A stretch of 64,000 nt of DNA, taken from Geminicoccaceae bacterium (GTDB lineage Bacteria; Pseudomonadota; Alphaproteobacteria; Geminicoccales; Geminicoccaceae). The translations under genes were made by a program, and so were the position numbers. Shown one piece after another: positions 44,502-52,918 of the stretch (position 1 is the first letter of the stretch; each line of letters starts with the position of its first letter). The notes under the pieces are model-generated. The model worked only from the letters and a program-made list of their open reading frames with translations. It had not been told where the DNA came from and did no database searches. The stretch lies in contig JACKIM010000002.1 of NCBI GenBank assembly GCA_020638465.1, forward strand, positions 310,001 to 374,000, given 5' to 3'.

Positions 44502-45000
44502 ACGCGCCGTTCTCGCCGGGGGCTGCTTCTGGGGAATGCAGGACCTGGTCCGCCGACTCGATGGAGTCGAACGCACCCGTGTCGGCTATACCGGCGGTGA
44601 TGTGGAGAATGCCACCTACCGCAACCATGGAACCCATGCCGAGGGCATCGAGATCATCTTCGATCCCGCGCGAATGGATTACCGGCGGTTGCTGGAATAT
44701 TTCTTCCAGATCCACGATCCGACAACCTTGAATCGCCAGGGCAACGATATCGGTCTCTCCTATCGCTCGGCAATCTACTACACGAGCGAGGAACAAAGGC
44801 GGGTGGCGGAAGAAACCATCGCCGACGTCGAGGCATCCGGCCTCTGGCCCGGACGGGTGGTCACCGAGGTTGTGCCGGTCGGCGATTTCTGGGAGGCGGA
44901 GGCGGAGCATCAGGACTACCTGCTGCGCTATCCCGCTGGCTACACATGTCATTTCCCGCGGGCTGACTGGGTCCTGCCCGAACGTGGCGAGGCGGCCTGA
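44494..45000 (+). CDS. msrA: Peptide-methionine (S)-S-oxide reductase
   Basis: 168 residues. Catalytic Cys11 in AGGCFWGMQD, then VGYTGGDVENATYRNHGTHAE, YHDPTT-like IHDPTTLNRQGNDIG and YRSAIYYTS. Repairs methionine-S-sulfoxide; with MsrB it covers both diastereomers. The separate but overlapping arrangement replaces the fusions seen in some bacteria. Confidence 0.95.
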   Translation: MPERAVLAGGCFWGMQDLVRRLDGVERTRVGYTGGDVENATYRNHGTHAEGIEIIFDPARMDYRRLLEYFFQIHDPTTLNRQGNDIGLSYRSAIYYTSEEQRRVAEETIADVEASGLWPGRVVTEVVPVGDFWEAEAEHQDYLLRYPAGYTCHFPRADWVLPERGEAA

Positions 45001-45108
45001 GCAACGATCACGGTCAGACCGTTCTCGCCGGTGCAGGGCGGTCCGTACGGGGAAGATCCGGCGGGCGGCCATCGCTGAGCGCTGATATTCCCGATGGGCC
45101 TGTTTTCT

Positions 45109-46155
45109 TCAGGTCGATGAAAGTCCACCGAACGGGGTTGGTGCCCAGATGACCTGTTCGATCTGGCGTGCGCCCGTGACGGCCATCACCAGCCGGTCGA
45201 AACCGAGGGCGATGCCGCTGGCTTCCGGCATGGTCGCCAGTGCTTCGATGAAGTCCTCATCGATGGGATATCGCTCGCCGTAGAGTTTCTCCTTCTCATC
45301 CATGTCGGCGGCAAACCGCCGGCGCTGCTCCACCGGGTCGGTGAGCTCGCCGAAGCCGTTGGCGAGTTCCATTCCCGCCGCATAGAGTTCGAAGCGTTCG
45401 GCAAGGCGCGGGTCGTCCGCTTTCGCCCGGGCGAGGGCGGCTTCGCTCAGAGGGTAGTCGATGAGGAAGGTGGGGCGATCATGGCCCAGGTTCGGCTCGA
45501 TCCGCTCCACCAGGACACGACTGAAGATATCCGACCAGCTATCGTCATCGCCCGTACGGACGTTGCAGCAACGGGCAGCTTTTCGGAAAGCGGGAATATC
45601 GCTGACGGCGAAAAGATCGATGCCGGCGAATTTCATCAGGGCATCGGCGACACTCAGCCGTTCGAAGGGACGTATGAGCGGGATGTCGATTCCTGCCACC
45701 TGGAGCTGGTTGCGGCCCAGCGCTTGTGCCGAACGGCAGAGTATCTCCTCGCAATCGGTCATCAGGACATCATGGCTTTCCCGCGCGCGATACCATTCCA
45801 GCATGGTGAATTCCGGATGGTGGCGACTGCCCAGCTCGCGGTTCCGAAAGCAGCGGGCGAAGGTGAACAGGCGTTGCTCACCGGCCGCCAGAAGTTTCTT
45901 CATGGCGAATTCCGGCGATGTGTGCAGGTAGAGATGCCCCCGACCGCGCCCGGCAGTATCCAGCAGTTCGGTACGAAAGGCGTGAAGATGAATTTCGTTG
46001 CCGGGTGAAATCTGCAGGATGGGTGTTTCCACCTCGATGAAACCTTCACCCTCGAAATAATCACGCAATGTGCGCAGGATCGACTGCCGGTCGATCAGGA
46101 ATGGCCGGCGATCGGCGTGGCGATGGGAATGCCACCAGGGACTCGGTCGGGTCAT
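45109..46155 (-). CDS. epmA: Elongation factor P--(R)-beta-lysine ligase
   Basis: 348 residues, class II lysyl-tRNA-synthetase-like catalytic domain with no anticodon-binding domain (YjeA/GenX/PoxA type). Motifs: GFIEVETPILQISPGNEIHLHAF, LHTSPEFAMKKLLA, RCFRNRELGSRHHPEFTMLEWYRA (motif 2), FELYAAGMELANGFGEL and GIALGFDRLVM (motif 3). It attaches beta-lysine to Lys34 of EF-P. It diverges from efp, a frequent arrangement. The beta-lysine mutase gene epmB is not in the window. Confidence 0.93.
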   Translation of the reverse strand: MTRPSPWWHSHRHADRRPFLIDRQSILRTLRDYFEGEGFIEVETPILQISPGNEIHLHAFRTELLDTAGRGRGHLYLHTSPEFAMKKLLAAGEQRLFTFARCFRNRELGSRHHPEFTMLEWYRARESHDVLMTDCEEILCRSAQALGRNQLQVAGIDIPLIRPFERLSVADALMKFAGIDLFAVSDIPAFRKAARCCNVRTGDDDSWSDIFSRVLVERIEPNLGHDRPTFLIDYPLSEAALARAKADDPRLAERFELYAAGMELANGFGELTDPVEQRRRFAADMDEKEKLYGERYPIDEDFIEALATMPEASGIALGFDRLVMAVTGARQIEQVIWAPTPFGGLSST

Positions 46156-46287
46156 CTTGTCGTCATTCTCCCGCGCGTGAGGGCATCGGCATGCGCTTGG
46201 ACTGGACCCCCGCGCCGGCAGGGGCTAAAGGAAGCGCCATCCGTCGGGCTCCCCCGTTCACGCAAGACCTGAAGAAAGCAAGCTTAT

Positions 46288-46857
46288 ATGGCCAAAGTGA
46301 TCGCCAGCGCACTGCGCAAGGGCAATGTTGTCGATATCGAGGGCAAGCTCTATGTCGTGCTGGTCGCCAACAACATCCATCCCGGCAAGGGTACACCCGT
46401 GACGCAGCTCGACCTGCGCCGGATTGCGGATGGCGTCAAGATCTCCGAGCGGTACAGGACGACCGAGCAGGTGGAACGGGCCTTCGTCGAGGAGAAGACG
46501 CACAACTTCCTGTATGCTGACGGTGACGGGTACCATTTCATGAACCCGGAGAGTTACGAGCAGGTAACCGTTCCCGAAGATGTCATAGGCGATGGTGCTC
46601 CGTTCCTGACCGATGGCGCCGAGGTCCAGATCAGCCTGCATGAGGGGAATGCCATCGCGCTCCAGTTGCCGCAGCGCGTCGTGCTCGAGATCACCGAGAC
46701 CGAGCCGGTGGTCAAGGGGCAGACGGCATCGTCGTCCTACAAGCCGGCCATGCTCTCCAACGGCGTTCGCACGATGGTTCCGCCGCACATCCAGGTCGGC
46801 ACGCGCGTTGTCATCATGACCGAGGATGCTTCCTACGTCGAACGCGCCAAGGACTGA
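46288..46857 (+). CDS. efp: Translation elongation factor P
   Basis: 189 residues, three beta-barrel domains. The modified residue is K34 in NNIHPGKGTPVTQ. It relieves ribosome stalling at polyproline. Other segments: TTEQVERAFVEEKTHNFLY and PHIQVGTRVVIMTEDASYVERAKD. The 132-base gap to epmA holds the divergent promoters. Confidence 0.96.
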   Translation: MAKVIASALRKGNVVDIEGKLYVVLVANNIHPGKGTPVTQLDLRRIADGVKISERYRTTEQVERAFVEEKTHNFLYADGDGYHFMNPESYEQVTVPEDVIGDGAPFLTDGAEVQISLHEGNAIALQLPQRVVLEITETEPVVKGQTASSSYKPAMLSNGVRTMVPPHIQVGTRVVIMTEDASYVERAKD

Positions 46858-47137
46858 ACGGGACCGCGTTCTCTCCATGGAGGTGCCGGAAGGTCGCCGC
46901 CTAGAAGACGTCTCCGGTTTGTCTTGTTCCAGCCGTGGCGATTTCGGCCTGTTGTAGCGGTTGAGGCGCACCGTCGGGAGAAACGCCTGCCGGCGTACCG
47001 TTCTTCACCGGATTTGCTGGATTTACATCCCGCATCGGATAGAGATCGTCCGATCTGTCAAATTCCTGTCGGAACAAAAGGGGTGAAGACGGTCGGGCGT
47101 GACGGGGTCACGGTTCACCGGTTCTTCGGGCGGTCAC
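46858..47137. other. Intergenic region, no gene
   Basis: 280 bases between efp and the YdjM-like gene. No gene, tRNA-like fold or strong hairpin was found; the frames in it are overlapped shadows. Confidence 0.4.
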
Positions 47138-48226
47138 ATGGACTCTGTTTCTCAGGCGGTTCTCGGGTCATCCCTGACGCTGGCCGTGATCGGCGACAAG
47201 CTGGGACCGAGGCGCTCGGTCATCTTCGGGGCGGTGCTGGGCACACTGCCGGATCTGGACGTGCTGGTGCCGTTGCACGACGCTGTGGATCGTTTCGTGT
47301 TGCACCGCAGCGTGACCCACTCCCTCATCATGCATCTGATGATCACGCCGATTCTGGTCGAACCCCTCCGGTTGTGGTTCATCAAGTCGGTGTCGGCATG
47401 GCGTCTTTATCTGGTTGTATTCCTTGTCCTGTCGACCCATGCATTGCTCGATGCCCTGACGATCTATGGAACCCAGCTTTTCTGGCCCGTATCGCGTCAC
47501 CCCTATGGAACGGGCTCGATTTTCATCATCGACCCGCTTTATACGCTGCCGCTCCTCGCGGCCTCGGTGCTGGCGCTCATGCGAAGAACGTTCTCGGCCA
47601 CCTTGCGCCGCGCAACGCTGGGAGCGCTGGCGGTGAGTACGGCCTATCTGGGGTGGAGCCTGATGGCCCAGAACGTGGCCCATGCCCGGGCGCTTCGCCA
47701 GTTCGACCAGGCAGGCATCCGCGTCCGGATGGCACTGGCGACACCAACGCCTTTCAACACGCTCTACTGGCGCGTGATCGGAATCGACGGCGAGCGCTAC
47801 TTCAATATCTATCTGCCTCTTCTGGACAGTGACGATGGCGGCATGATCTACGAACACCGGCGTCTGGCCATCGACACTGATTGCCTGACGGGGAACGATG
47901 CCGCCCGCAAGCTGGAAGCCTTTTCGAAAGGCTACTTCATGACCGACGTCGAAGGTGACGATGTGCATCTGGCCGACCTGCGCATGGGGTTGCCAACCGG
48001 ATATGTTTTCGACTTCGACATTGGCAGGATCGCGGATGGCGAGGTCCTGGAGATCGAGCCGCAGCGGATCCGGCACCGGTTTTCGGCCGAGGGCGACCTC
48101 GGGTGGCTGTTGGCCGGCATTACCGGCGATGACAGGATTCGTCCCGCCGAAAGCGATGCGCTGATCGGCCTTTCGCCGATCGTCCCACGGGACACCAGCC
48201 GCACGACGGATTGTCCATCTGATTGA
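47138..48226 (+). CDS. YdjM-type membrane-bound metal-dependent hydrolase family protein
   Basis: 362 residues from the ATG at 47138; the upstream frame to 47099 is rejected. Family hallmarks: MDSVSQAVLGSSLTLAV, LGTLPDLDVLVPL, VLHRSVTHSL (His/Asp residues of the predicted metal site) and STHALLDALTIYGTQLFWP. Four or so membrane helices come first, then a hydrophilic C-terminal part of about 190 residues that I do not recognise. It ends 12 bases before the convergent hydratase genes. Confidence 0.82.
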   Translation: MDSVSQAVLGSSLTLAVIGDKLGPRRSVIFGAVLGTLPDLDVLVPLHDAVDRFVLHRSVTHSLIMHLMITPILVEPLRLWFIKSVSAWRLYLVVFLVLSTHALLDALTIYGTQLFWPVSRHPYGTGSIFIIDPLYTLPLLAASVLALMRRTFSATLRRATLGALAVSTAYLGWSLMAQNVAHARALRQFDQAGIRVRMALATPTPFNTLYWRVIGIDGERYFNIYLPLLDSDDGGMIYEHRRLAIDTDCLTGNDAARKLEAFSKGYFMTDVEGDDVHLADLRMGLPTGYVFDFDIGRIADGEVLEIEPQRIRHRFSAEGDLGWLLAGITGDDRIRPAESDALIGLSPIVPRDTSRTTDCPSD

Positions 48227-48238
48227 CGTGGGCCGGAT

Positions 48239-48886
48239 TCAATTCCCGGTCACCTCGGGAACGGCAGTACCCACCATGCAGTCGCGGGTGACGATGGCCG
48301 CCAGTTCCTCCTCGCTCCATCCGTCGGTACCCGAGGGGCGGCGGGGCAGGACGAGATAGCGCATGTCCGCCGTGCTGTCATGAACACGAACCTCGATGTC
48401 ATCGGCAATCTCAAGGCCGAATTCGCGCAGGACCGCCCGGGGTTCGCGCACGGCTCTCGAACGGTAGTCCCTTGCCTTGTACCAGTCCGGCGGCAGGCCG
48501 ATGAGCATCCGCGGGTAGCATGAGCACAATGTGCAGACGACGAGCTGATGGACCTTGTCGGTGCTCTCGACGGCCCTGATGGGAATGCCGCCGGTGTCGA
48601 TGTCCAGTTCGCGGGCTGCCGCATTGACATCATCCAGCAGGCGAGACCTGAAAGCCGGATCGACCCATGCGCGGGCGACCACCCTCGCGCCGGCAGCCGG
48701 TGAGCGGCTGTCGATGTCCTCGACGGTCCGTCGCAATTCGTCACCGGAGATGATGCCCTTGTTCTGCAACAGGGCAGCCACGGCTTCGGTGAGGGCCATG
48801 TGATAGGTCAGCGGGGCATCCTCGATGTCCGGCTGGCGGGGATGCGGATGGTCGTTGCCGGCACCATGAACGTGACCATGGCTCAT
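48239..48886 (-). CDS. Nitrile hydratase alpha / thiocyanate hydrolase gamma subunit
   Basis: 215 residues. Metal-binding motif VCTLCSCYP with C118, C121, S122 and C123; Thr in the second place is the cobalt-type pattern. GLPPDWYKARDYRSRAVREPRAVL follows as in nitrile hydratase alpha. The N-terminus is histidine-rich (HGHVHG, HPHP), perhaps for metal capture. Substrate could be a nitrile (hydrated to an amide) or thiocyanate. Its ATG overlaps the preceding gene's stop (ATGA). No activator/metallochaperone (NHase E, P47K) or amidase gene is near. Confidence 0.87.
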   Translation of the reverse strand: MSHGHVHGAGNDHPHPRQPDIEDAPLTYHMALTEAVAALLQNKGIISGDELRRTVEDIDSRSPAAGARVVARAWVDPAFRSRLLDDVNAAARELDIDTGGIPIRAVESTDKVHQLVVCTLCSCYPRMLIGLPPDWYKARDYRSRAVREPRAVLREFGLEIADDIEVRVHDSTADMRYLVLPRRPSGTDGWSEEELAAIVTRDCMVGTAVPEVTGN

Positions 48887-49176
48887 GCAATCGGCTCCAG
48901 CCAGTGCTCATAGATATCGGCAACCAGCGTGTCGTCCTCCTTGCCGTCATAGTCGGCCCAGAGTTCGGACTGGCGGAAACTGATGCGGTAAAGCGGCTGC
49001 AGCGGTTCGCCGTCGCCTCCATAGGCCAGGCTCTCCGGATTGCCGAAAGTGCCCAGGACCTGCACCACCCTGCCCGATTTGCCGCGGGTGAACCACGGTG
49101 TGCGGACATGGCCGGGCGGCGTGAGCGGCTTGACACGGACGGTTGCCCCCGGGTCGAAACGTGGCTTGTCGGACAT
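48883..49176 (-). CDS. Nitrile hydratase beta C-terminal half / thiocyanate hydrolase alpha-like subunit
   Basis: 97 residues, an SH3-like barrel: FDPGATVRVKPLTPPGHVRTPWFTRGKSG (the conserved GHxRxPxYxRGxxG pattern of NHase beta), VVQVLGTFGNPES and YRISFRQSELWADYDG. The conserved Arg residues that contact the metal centre of the alpha subunit lie in this part. Split from the N-terminal half, which is a separate upstream gene. Confidence 0.87.
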   Translation of the reverse strand: MSDKPRFDPGATVRVKPLTPPGHVRTPWFTRGKSGRVVQVLGTFGNPESLAYGGDGEPLQPLYRISFRQSELWADYDGKEDDTLVADIYEHWLEPIA

Positions 49177-49208
49177 GTGACGTCATCCCTCTTGTTATTG
49201 CCCCCTTG

Positions 49209-49526
49209 TCAAAGGCGCGCGGCCCGGTCATGCCGCTGCCTCGCAACCTCTATCGCCTCACCGAGTTCGCTGACGCCGATGATGCGCTTTTCGAGAAGGT
49301 TGTTGGTGATCGATGTGATCCAGCGCTCGTAATAGCTCATCTCGTCATAGGCCCCCGGGCCGATTTCCTCGATCCCGCGGCGCAATTCGTCAACGGTCAT
49401 GATTCCCTTGGCCGATACCAGTCGCAAGATGGCGTCGACCTTCTTTTCCCATGGAGCATGGTCATGCTCGTCGATCGAGATGGCTCCGGCATCGAGGCCG
49501 CCCATGTCGTGATGCCGTCGGTTCAC
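49209..49526 (-). CDS. Nitrile hydratase beta N-terminal half / thiocyanate hydrolase beta-like subunit
   Basis: 105 residues, helical. HHDMGGLDAG is the usual start of NHase beta, followed by WEKKVDAILRLVSAKGIMTVDELRRG, YYERWITSITNNLLEKRIIGVSEL (the helices that contact alpha). The rest of beta is encoded by the next gene, 32 bases downstream. First gene of the set. Confidence 0.82.
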   Translation of the reverse strand: MNRRHHDMGGLDAGAISIDEHDHAPWEKKVDAILRLVSAKGIMTVDELRRGIEEIGPGAYDEMSYYERWITSITNNLLEKRIIGVSELGEAIEVARQRHDRAARL

Positions 49527-49868
49527 CCTGGTCCTCCAGTCCGATTCGAGGCGTATTTGTTAATGAAGTCTAGGCTACAATACGGATCGATCAAGAGGTG
49601 AGGTTGTCCTGTCACCGCTGGACATTGTCCGCAGCGACTGTTGCCTGGTCTCCTCATGGCGTGCCGAACAGGTTTCGTGGCTGCCGGCGAGGGGAAAAAG
49701 GGCTTGTCCGGGGTGCGGGAAGAACCTGTTCTGCCTCCTTGACGTACCGATGCGACATGATTTCAAATGGATTATCGCCAATGCGCGAATTGTTACTGGC
49801 GAAATTAGCGCTTTACGTTATCTATTCGCCAATTGAACGGTGACCATGGATCTGCGAGAACTGGCCAG
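49527..49868. other. Divergent intergenic region with a candidate promoter
   Basis: 342 bases between the split hydratase genes and the MotA-like gene; no gene. The right half is AT-richer. A possible plus-strand promoter is TTGTTA (49790-49795) and TACGTT (49814-49819), 18-base spacing. TGGCGAA (49797-49803) and TTCGCCA (49825-49831) form an inverted pair, with a third TCGCCAAT at 49775-49782. Confidence 0.4.
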
Positions 49869-51002
49869 ATGACCAATCCACAACGGTATATCAACCGTGT
49901 GCTCCTCTTCCTTGTTCTGGCCGCGATCGTCGTCGGTGCCATCCACGAGATCGTCTGGCGGGCCTTCATGCACAATCCGGCGCTCAACGGGCTCATCATG
50001 GGCGTGTTGCTGCTGGGCATATTGTATGCTGTCCGCCGGATCCTGCAGCTCAAGCCGGAGGTTCGCTGGATCGAGGCGTTCCAGACATCGGGCGCAGGCT
50101 TTGCCGTCGAGAGTCCGCCGAAGCTGCTGGCGCCCGTGGCCGGTGCGCTGGGCGAGCGCGAGCGCCGGGGGAGGGCATCGCTTTCGGCGCTGTCGATGCG
50201 CTATCTGCTCGACAGCATCAGCGCGCGCCTGGATGAAAGCCGGGACATCACCCGCTACCAGACGGGGCTCCTGATCTTTCTGGGTCTCCTCGGCACCTTC
50301 TGGGGACTGCTTGAGACCATCAGTTCGGTCTCGCTGGTGATTTCCGACCTGTCGGTCGGTGGTGGCGACGACATGGTGGGCATGTTCGATGAACTCAAGG
50401 CTGGCCTGGCTGCTCCGCTCAGCGGCATGGGAACGGCCTTCAGCTCCTCGCTGTTCGGCCTGGCCGGTTCGCTGGTGCTCGGCTTCATCGACCTGCAGGC
50501 ATCGCAGGCGCAGAACAATTTCTACAACGAGATGGAGGAGTGGCTTTCGGGCCTGACGCGATTGTCCGGCCATGATTTCGGCTTTGGCCACGACAATGAC
50601 GACGGTCCGATACCAACCCTGCATCTGCAGGCCATGATGCAACAGACGGCGGAAAACCTCGAAAACCTGCGCGAGACGGTGATCCGTAGCGAGGAGACCC
50701 GCGGCCAGCTCAACAACGTCCTCTACAATCTCAGCGAGCGACTGGGGGAGCTCAATCACCGGCTCCAGCGCGAGCACGAGGCGCGATCGCGCGGCGGCGA
50801 GGGTACCCCGCATGGCGCTGACCCTGGCGTTGCCGAAGCGACGATGGAGCACATGCGCAATATTGACATGAAGCTTACCCGACTGGTCGATGATCTCGCC
50901 TTCGGTCGCGAGGAATCCGTGCGCGAACTGCGCAACGAGATCAAGCTGGTATCGCGAACGATCGCGATCGCTGCCGGCGAGCCCCAGTCGATCCGGGGCT
51001 GA
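49869..51002 (+). CDS. MotA/TolQ/ExbB-like proton-channel protein with C-terminal coiled coil
   Basis: 377 residues from the ATG at 49869; the frame back to 49833 is rejected. Two N-terminal helices (RVLLFLVLAAIVVGA; LIMGVLLLGILYAV), then LIFLGLLGTFWGLLETI and GLAAPLSGMGTAFSSSLFGLAGSLVLGFIDL, the last two being the conserved channel helices of the MotA/TolQ/ExbB fold. The remaining 130 or so residues are cytosolic, charged and coiled-coil-like. It should form an inner-membrane ring around the OmpA-type partner encoded five bases downstream. Confidence 0.87.
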   Translation: MTNPQRYINRVLLFLVLAAIVVGAIHEIVWRAFMHNPALNGLIMGVLLLGILYAVRRILQLKPEVRWIEAFQTSGAGFAVESPPKLLAPVAGALGERERRGRASLSALSMRYLLDSISARLDESRDITRYQTGLLIFLGLLGTFWGLLETISSVSLVISDLSVGGGDDMVGMFDELKAGLAAPLSGMGTAFSSSLFGLAGSLVLGFIDLQASQAQNNFYNEMEEWLSGLTRLSGHDFGFGHDNDDGPIPTLHLQAMMQQTAENLENLRETVIRSEETRGQLNNVLYNLSERLGELNHRLQREHEARSRGGEGTPHGADPGVAEATMEHMRNIDMKLTRLVDDLAFGREESVRELRNEIKLVSRTIAIAAGEPQSIRG

Positions 51003-51006
51003 CGCC

Positions 51007-52302
51007 GTGGCCCGTACCCGTTCGCGGCGCGATCAGATCGACATATGGCCGGGTTTTGTCGATGCCCTGTCGACCCTGCTCATGGTCATCATCTTCCTTC
51101 TGGCCGTATTCATGCTCGGCCAGTTCTTCATGAGCCAGCAGCTCCAGGGGCGCGACAAGGCGGTCGACGACCTGCAGGGAACGGTCGCCGACCTGACCCG
51201 CGATCTCGAGCTCGAACGCGAGATGAGCCGGGATCTGCGACGCAGTGTCAGCCGCCTCTCGGCGGATCTGAGTTCCTCGAAGGCGGAAGGGGAGGATCTC
51301 GCCCGCCGGCTCGATGAGTCCCAGGGCGAGCGCAACTCGCTGAGCGAGCGTCTGGCGACGGTGCTTTCCGAGCAATCGTTGCTGCAGGAGGATCTGCGGC
51401 AACGCAGGGATACCGAACAGGAGAGGACGGCGAGGATTGCCGCGCTCGAGGAAGAGCTCAGTGGCAACAGGGACCAGATTCAGGCCGAACGCGACAAGAT
51501 CGAGATGCAACTCGCGGAAATGGACCGGTTGCGCGAGGAAATTGCCGATCTCACGGCGGTTCATGCGGAATTGCAGCGACAGATCGATGCATCTGCCGGA
51601 GAACTGGCCCAGCGGCAGGCTGCCGAAAGCGATCTCCAGACCGCGCTGGCCGACAGCGAACGCGAAAAGGCCGAAGCGCTGGCGCAGGTCATGGAACTGA
51701 CCCGGCGCATCAACGGGCTTTCGGTCGAACTTGCCAGCGTCGGTCAGACCCTCGATCAAAAGCAGCAGGAAATCGAGCAGCAATCGGCAACCATCAGCGA
51801 GATGGGAGAGAGGCTCAACGAAGCCCTGGCCGACAAGGTGCAGGAACTTTCGCAGTTTCGCTCCGATTTCTTCGGCAAGCTGCGGGGGGTTCTCGGATCG
51901 CGGGAAGATGTGCGGATCGTCGGCGACCGTTTCGTCTTCCAGTCCGAGGTGCTGTTCGCTTCGGGCGAGGCCGAAATCGGACCGCGAGGCCGCGAACAGC
52001 TTGCAAAGCTTGCCCGGACCCTCAAGGAGCTCGCGGCCCGGATTCCCCCCGATATCCCCTGGGTCCTGCAGGTGGACGGCCATACCGACAAGCGGCCCAT
52101 CAACACATCGCGCTTTCCGTCGAACTGGGAACTCTCTACGGCGCGGGCCATTTCGGTCGCCCGCTTCCTCATCTCGCAGGGGATTCCCTCGGACCACGTC
52201 GCGGCCCGGGGACTTGCGGAGTTCCAGCCGCTGGACGATGGCGAAACCGAGGACGCCTACCGGCGCAATCGCAGGATCGAAATCAAGCTCACCAGCCCTT
52301 GA
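51007..52302 (+). CDS. MotB/OmpA-like stator protein with long coiled coil
   Basis: 431 residues from a GTG at 51007, four bases after the channel gene. One membrane helix (about 15-37) starts WPGFVDALSTLLMV; D19 is placed like the ion-binding Asp of MotB/ExbD/TolR. A charged coiled coil spans about 45-290. The OmpA-type peptidoglycan-binding domain follows (about 305-431): FASGEAEIGPRGREQL, VDGHTDKRPI, SNWELSTARAISVARFL and RRNRRIEIKL. With the MotA-like protein it should couple ion flow to the cell wall. Confidence 0.88.
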   Translation: MARTRSRRDQIDIWPGFVDALSTLLMVIIFLLAVFMLGQFFMSQQLQGRDKAVDDLQGTVADLTRDLELEREMSRDLRRSVSRLSADLSSSKAEGEDLARRLDESQGERNSLSERLATVLSEQSLLQEDLRQRRDTEQERTARIAALEEELSGNRDQIQAERDKIEMQLAEMDRLREEIADLTAVHAELQRQIDASAGELAQRQAAESDLQTALADSEREKAEALAQVMELTRRINGLSVELASVGQTLDQKQQEIEQQSATISEMGERLNEALADKVQELSQFRSDFFGKLRGVLGSREDVRIVGDRFVFQSEVLFASGEAEIGPRGREQLAKLARTLKELAARIPPDIPWVLQVDGHTDKRPINTSRFPSNWELSTARAISVARFLISQGIPSDHVAARGLAEFQPLDDGETEDAYRRNRRIEIKLTSP

Positions 52303-52494
52303 GGTGGTGATGGCGGGATAATTTTCGACGCTCGCCGGTTGCATGGCGATGGGGGCATTTGCAATTCCGCCGGGTTGCGGCAAAGTAAGGGTGTCGCACG
52401 GGACTTCGTGACCGGTTGGCACGAAATTCAATTCGATGTTCCGGCTGTTCGCCGAGGGCATCCGGGACTGGCACGCTGAGACGGGGAATGAAGG

Positions 52495-52908
52495 GTGGCG
52501 AATGTTGACAGCCGGGGAATGAACTCCGATTCGAGATTGGCGACACCGTCGGGCGCAAGGGACGATTCACCGCCGTTCGACAGGCTGATCGCCGTCCATC
52601 GCCGCAACGGGCGTGGCATGGTCGCCTACGGGATCCTGCTCCTGCTGGCAGGCGTGGCCTTCATCGTCATGGGCTGGAACGGTACCTTGCCGTGGATGGT
52701 CGGCCTGATCACCGGGATCATGACCTTCTTTGTCGCGATCTTTCCTTACCGTGAGGCGCTGGAACGCGACGAGCGGATGGAGGGTCTGCAGATCCTTTCC
52801 GACGAATGGCATGAACTCACCCGGGGGCGATCGCCTACAACGCAAGAAAAGGATCAGTTCGGCGGTCTTCTTCATAGATTGTATTCTTCCGACAAGAGCG
52901 TGGGCTAG
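52495..52908 (+). CDS. Small two-helix membrane protein
   Basis: Up to 137 residues from a GTG at 52495 (GGGGA eight bases upstream); an ATG at 52519 is the alternative. Two helices, YGILLLLAGVAFIVMGW and MVGLITGIMTFFVAIF, with a charged C-terminal tail. It is 192 bases after the stator gene and 10 bases before the giant coiled-coil gene, so it belongs with them. No family recognised. Confidence 0.65.
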   Translation: MANVDSRGMNSDSRLATPSGARDDSPPFDRLIAVHRRNGRGMVAYGILLLLAGVAFIVMGWNGTLPWMVGLITGIMTFFVAIFPYREALERDERMEGLQILSDEWHELTRGRSPTTQEKDQFGGLLHRLYSSDKSVG

Positions 52909-52918
52909 GCTGGAAACG

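Noticed and set aside
49869..52302. A complete Zorya defence system
   Set aside because: Only a ZorA/ZorB-like layout is present; the MotA-like tail is short and no ZorC, ZorD or ZorE-like gene or defence island is next to it.
49869..52302. Flagellar stator motA-motB
   Set aside because: No flagellar gene nearby; the coiled coil between membrane helix and OmpA domain is longer than in MotB, and a paralogous giant follows.
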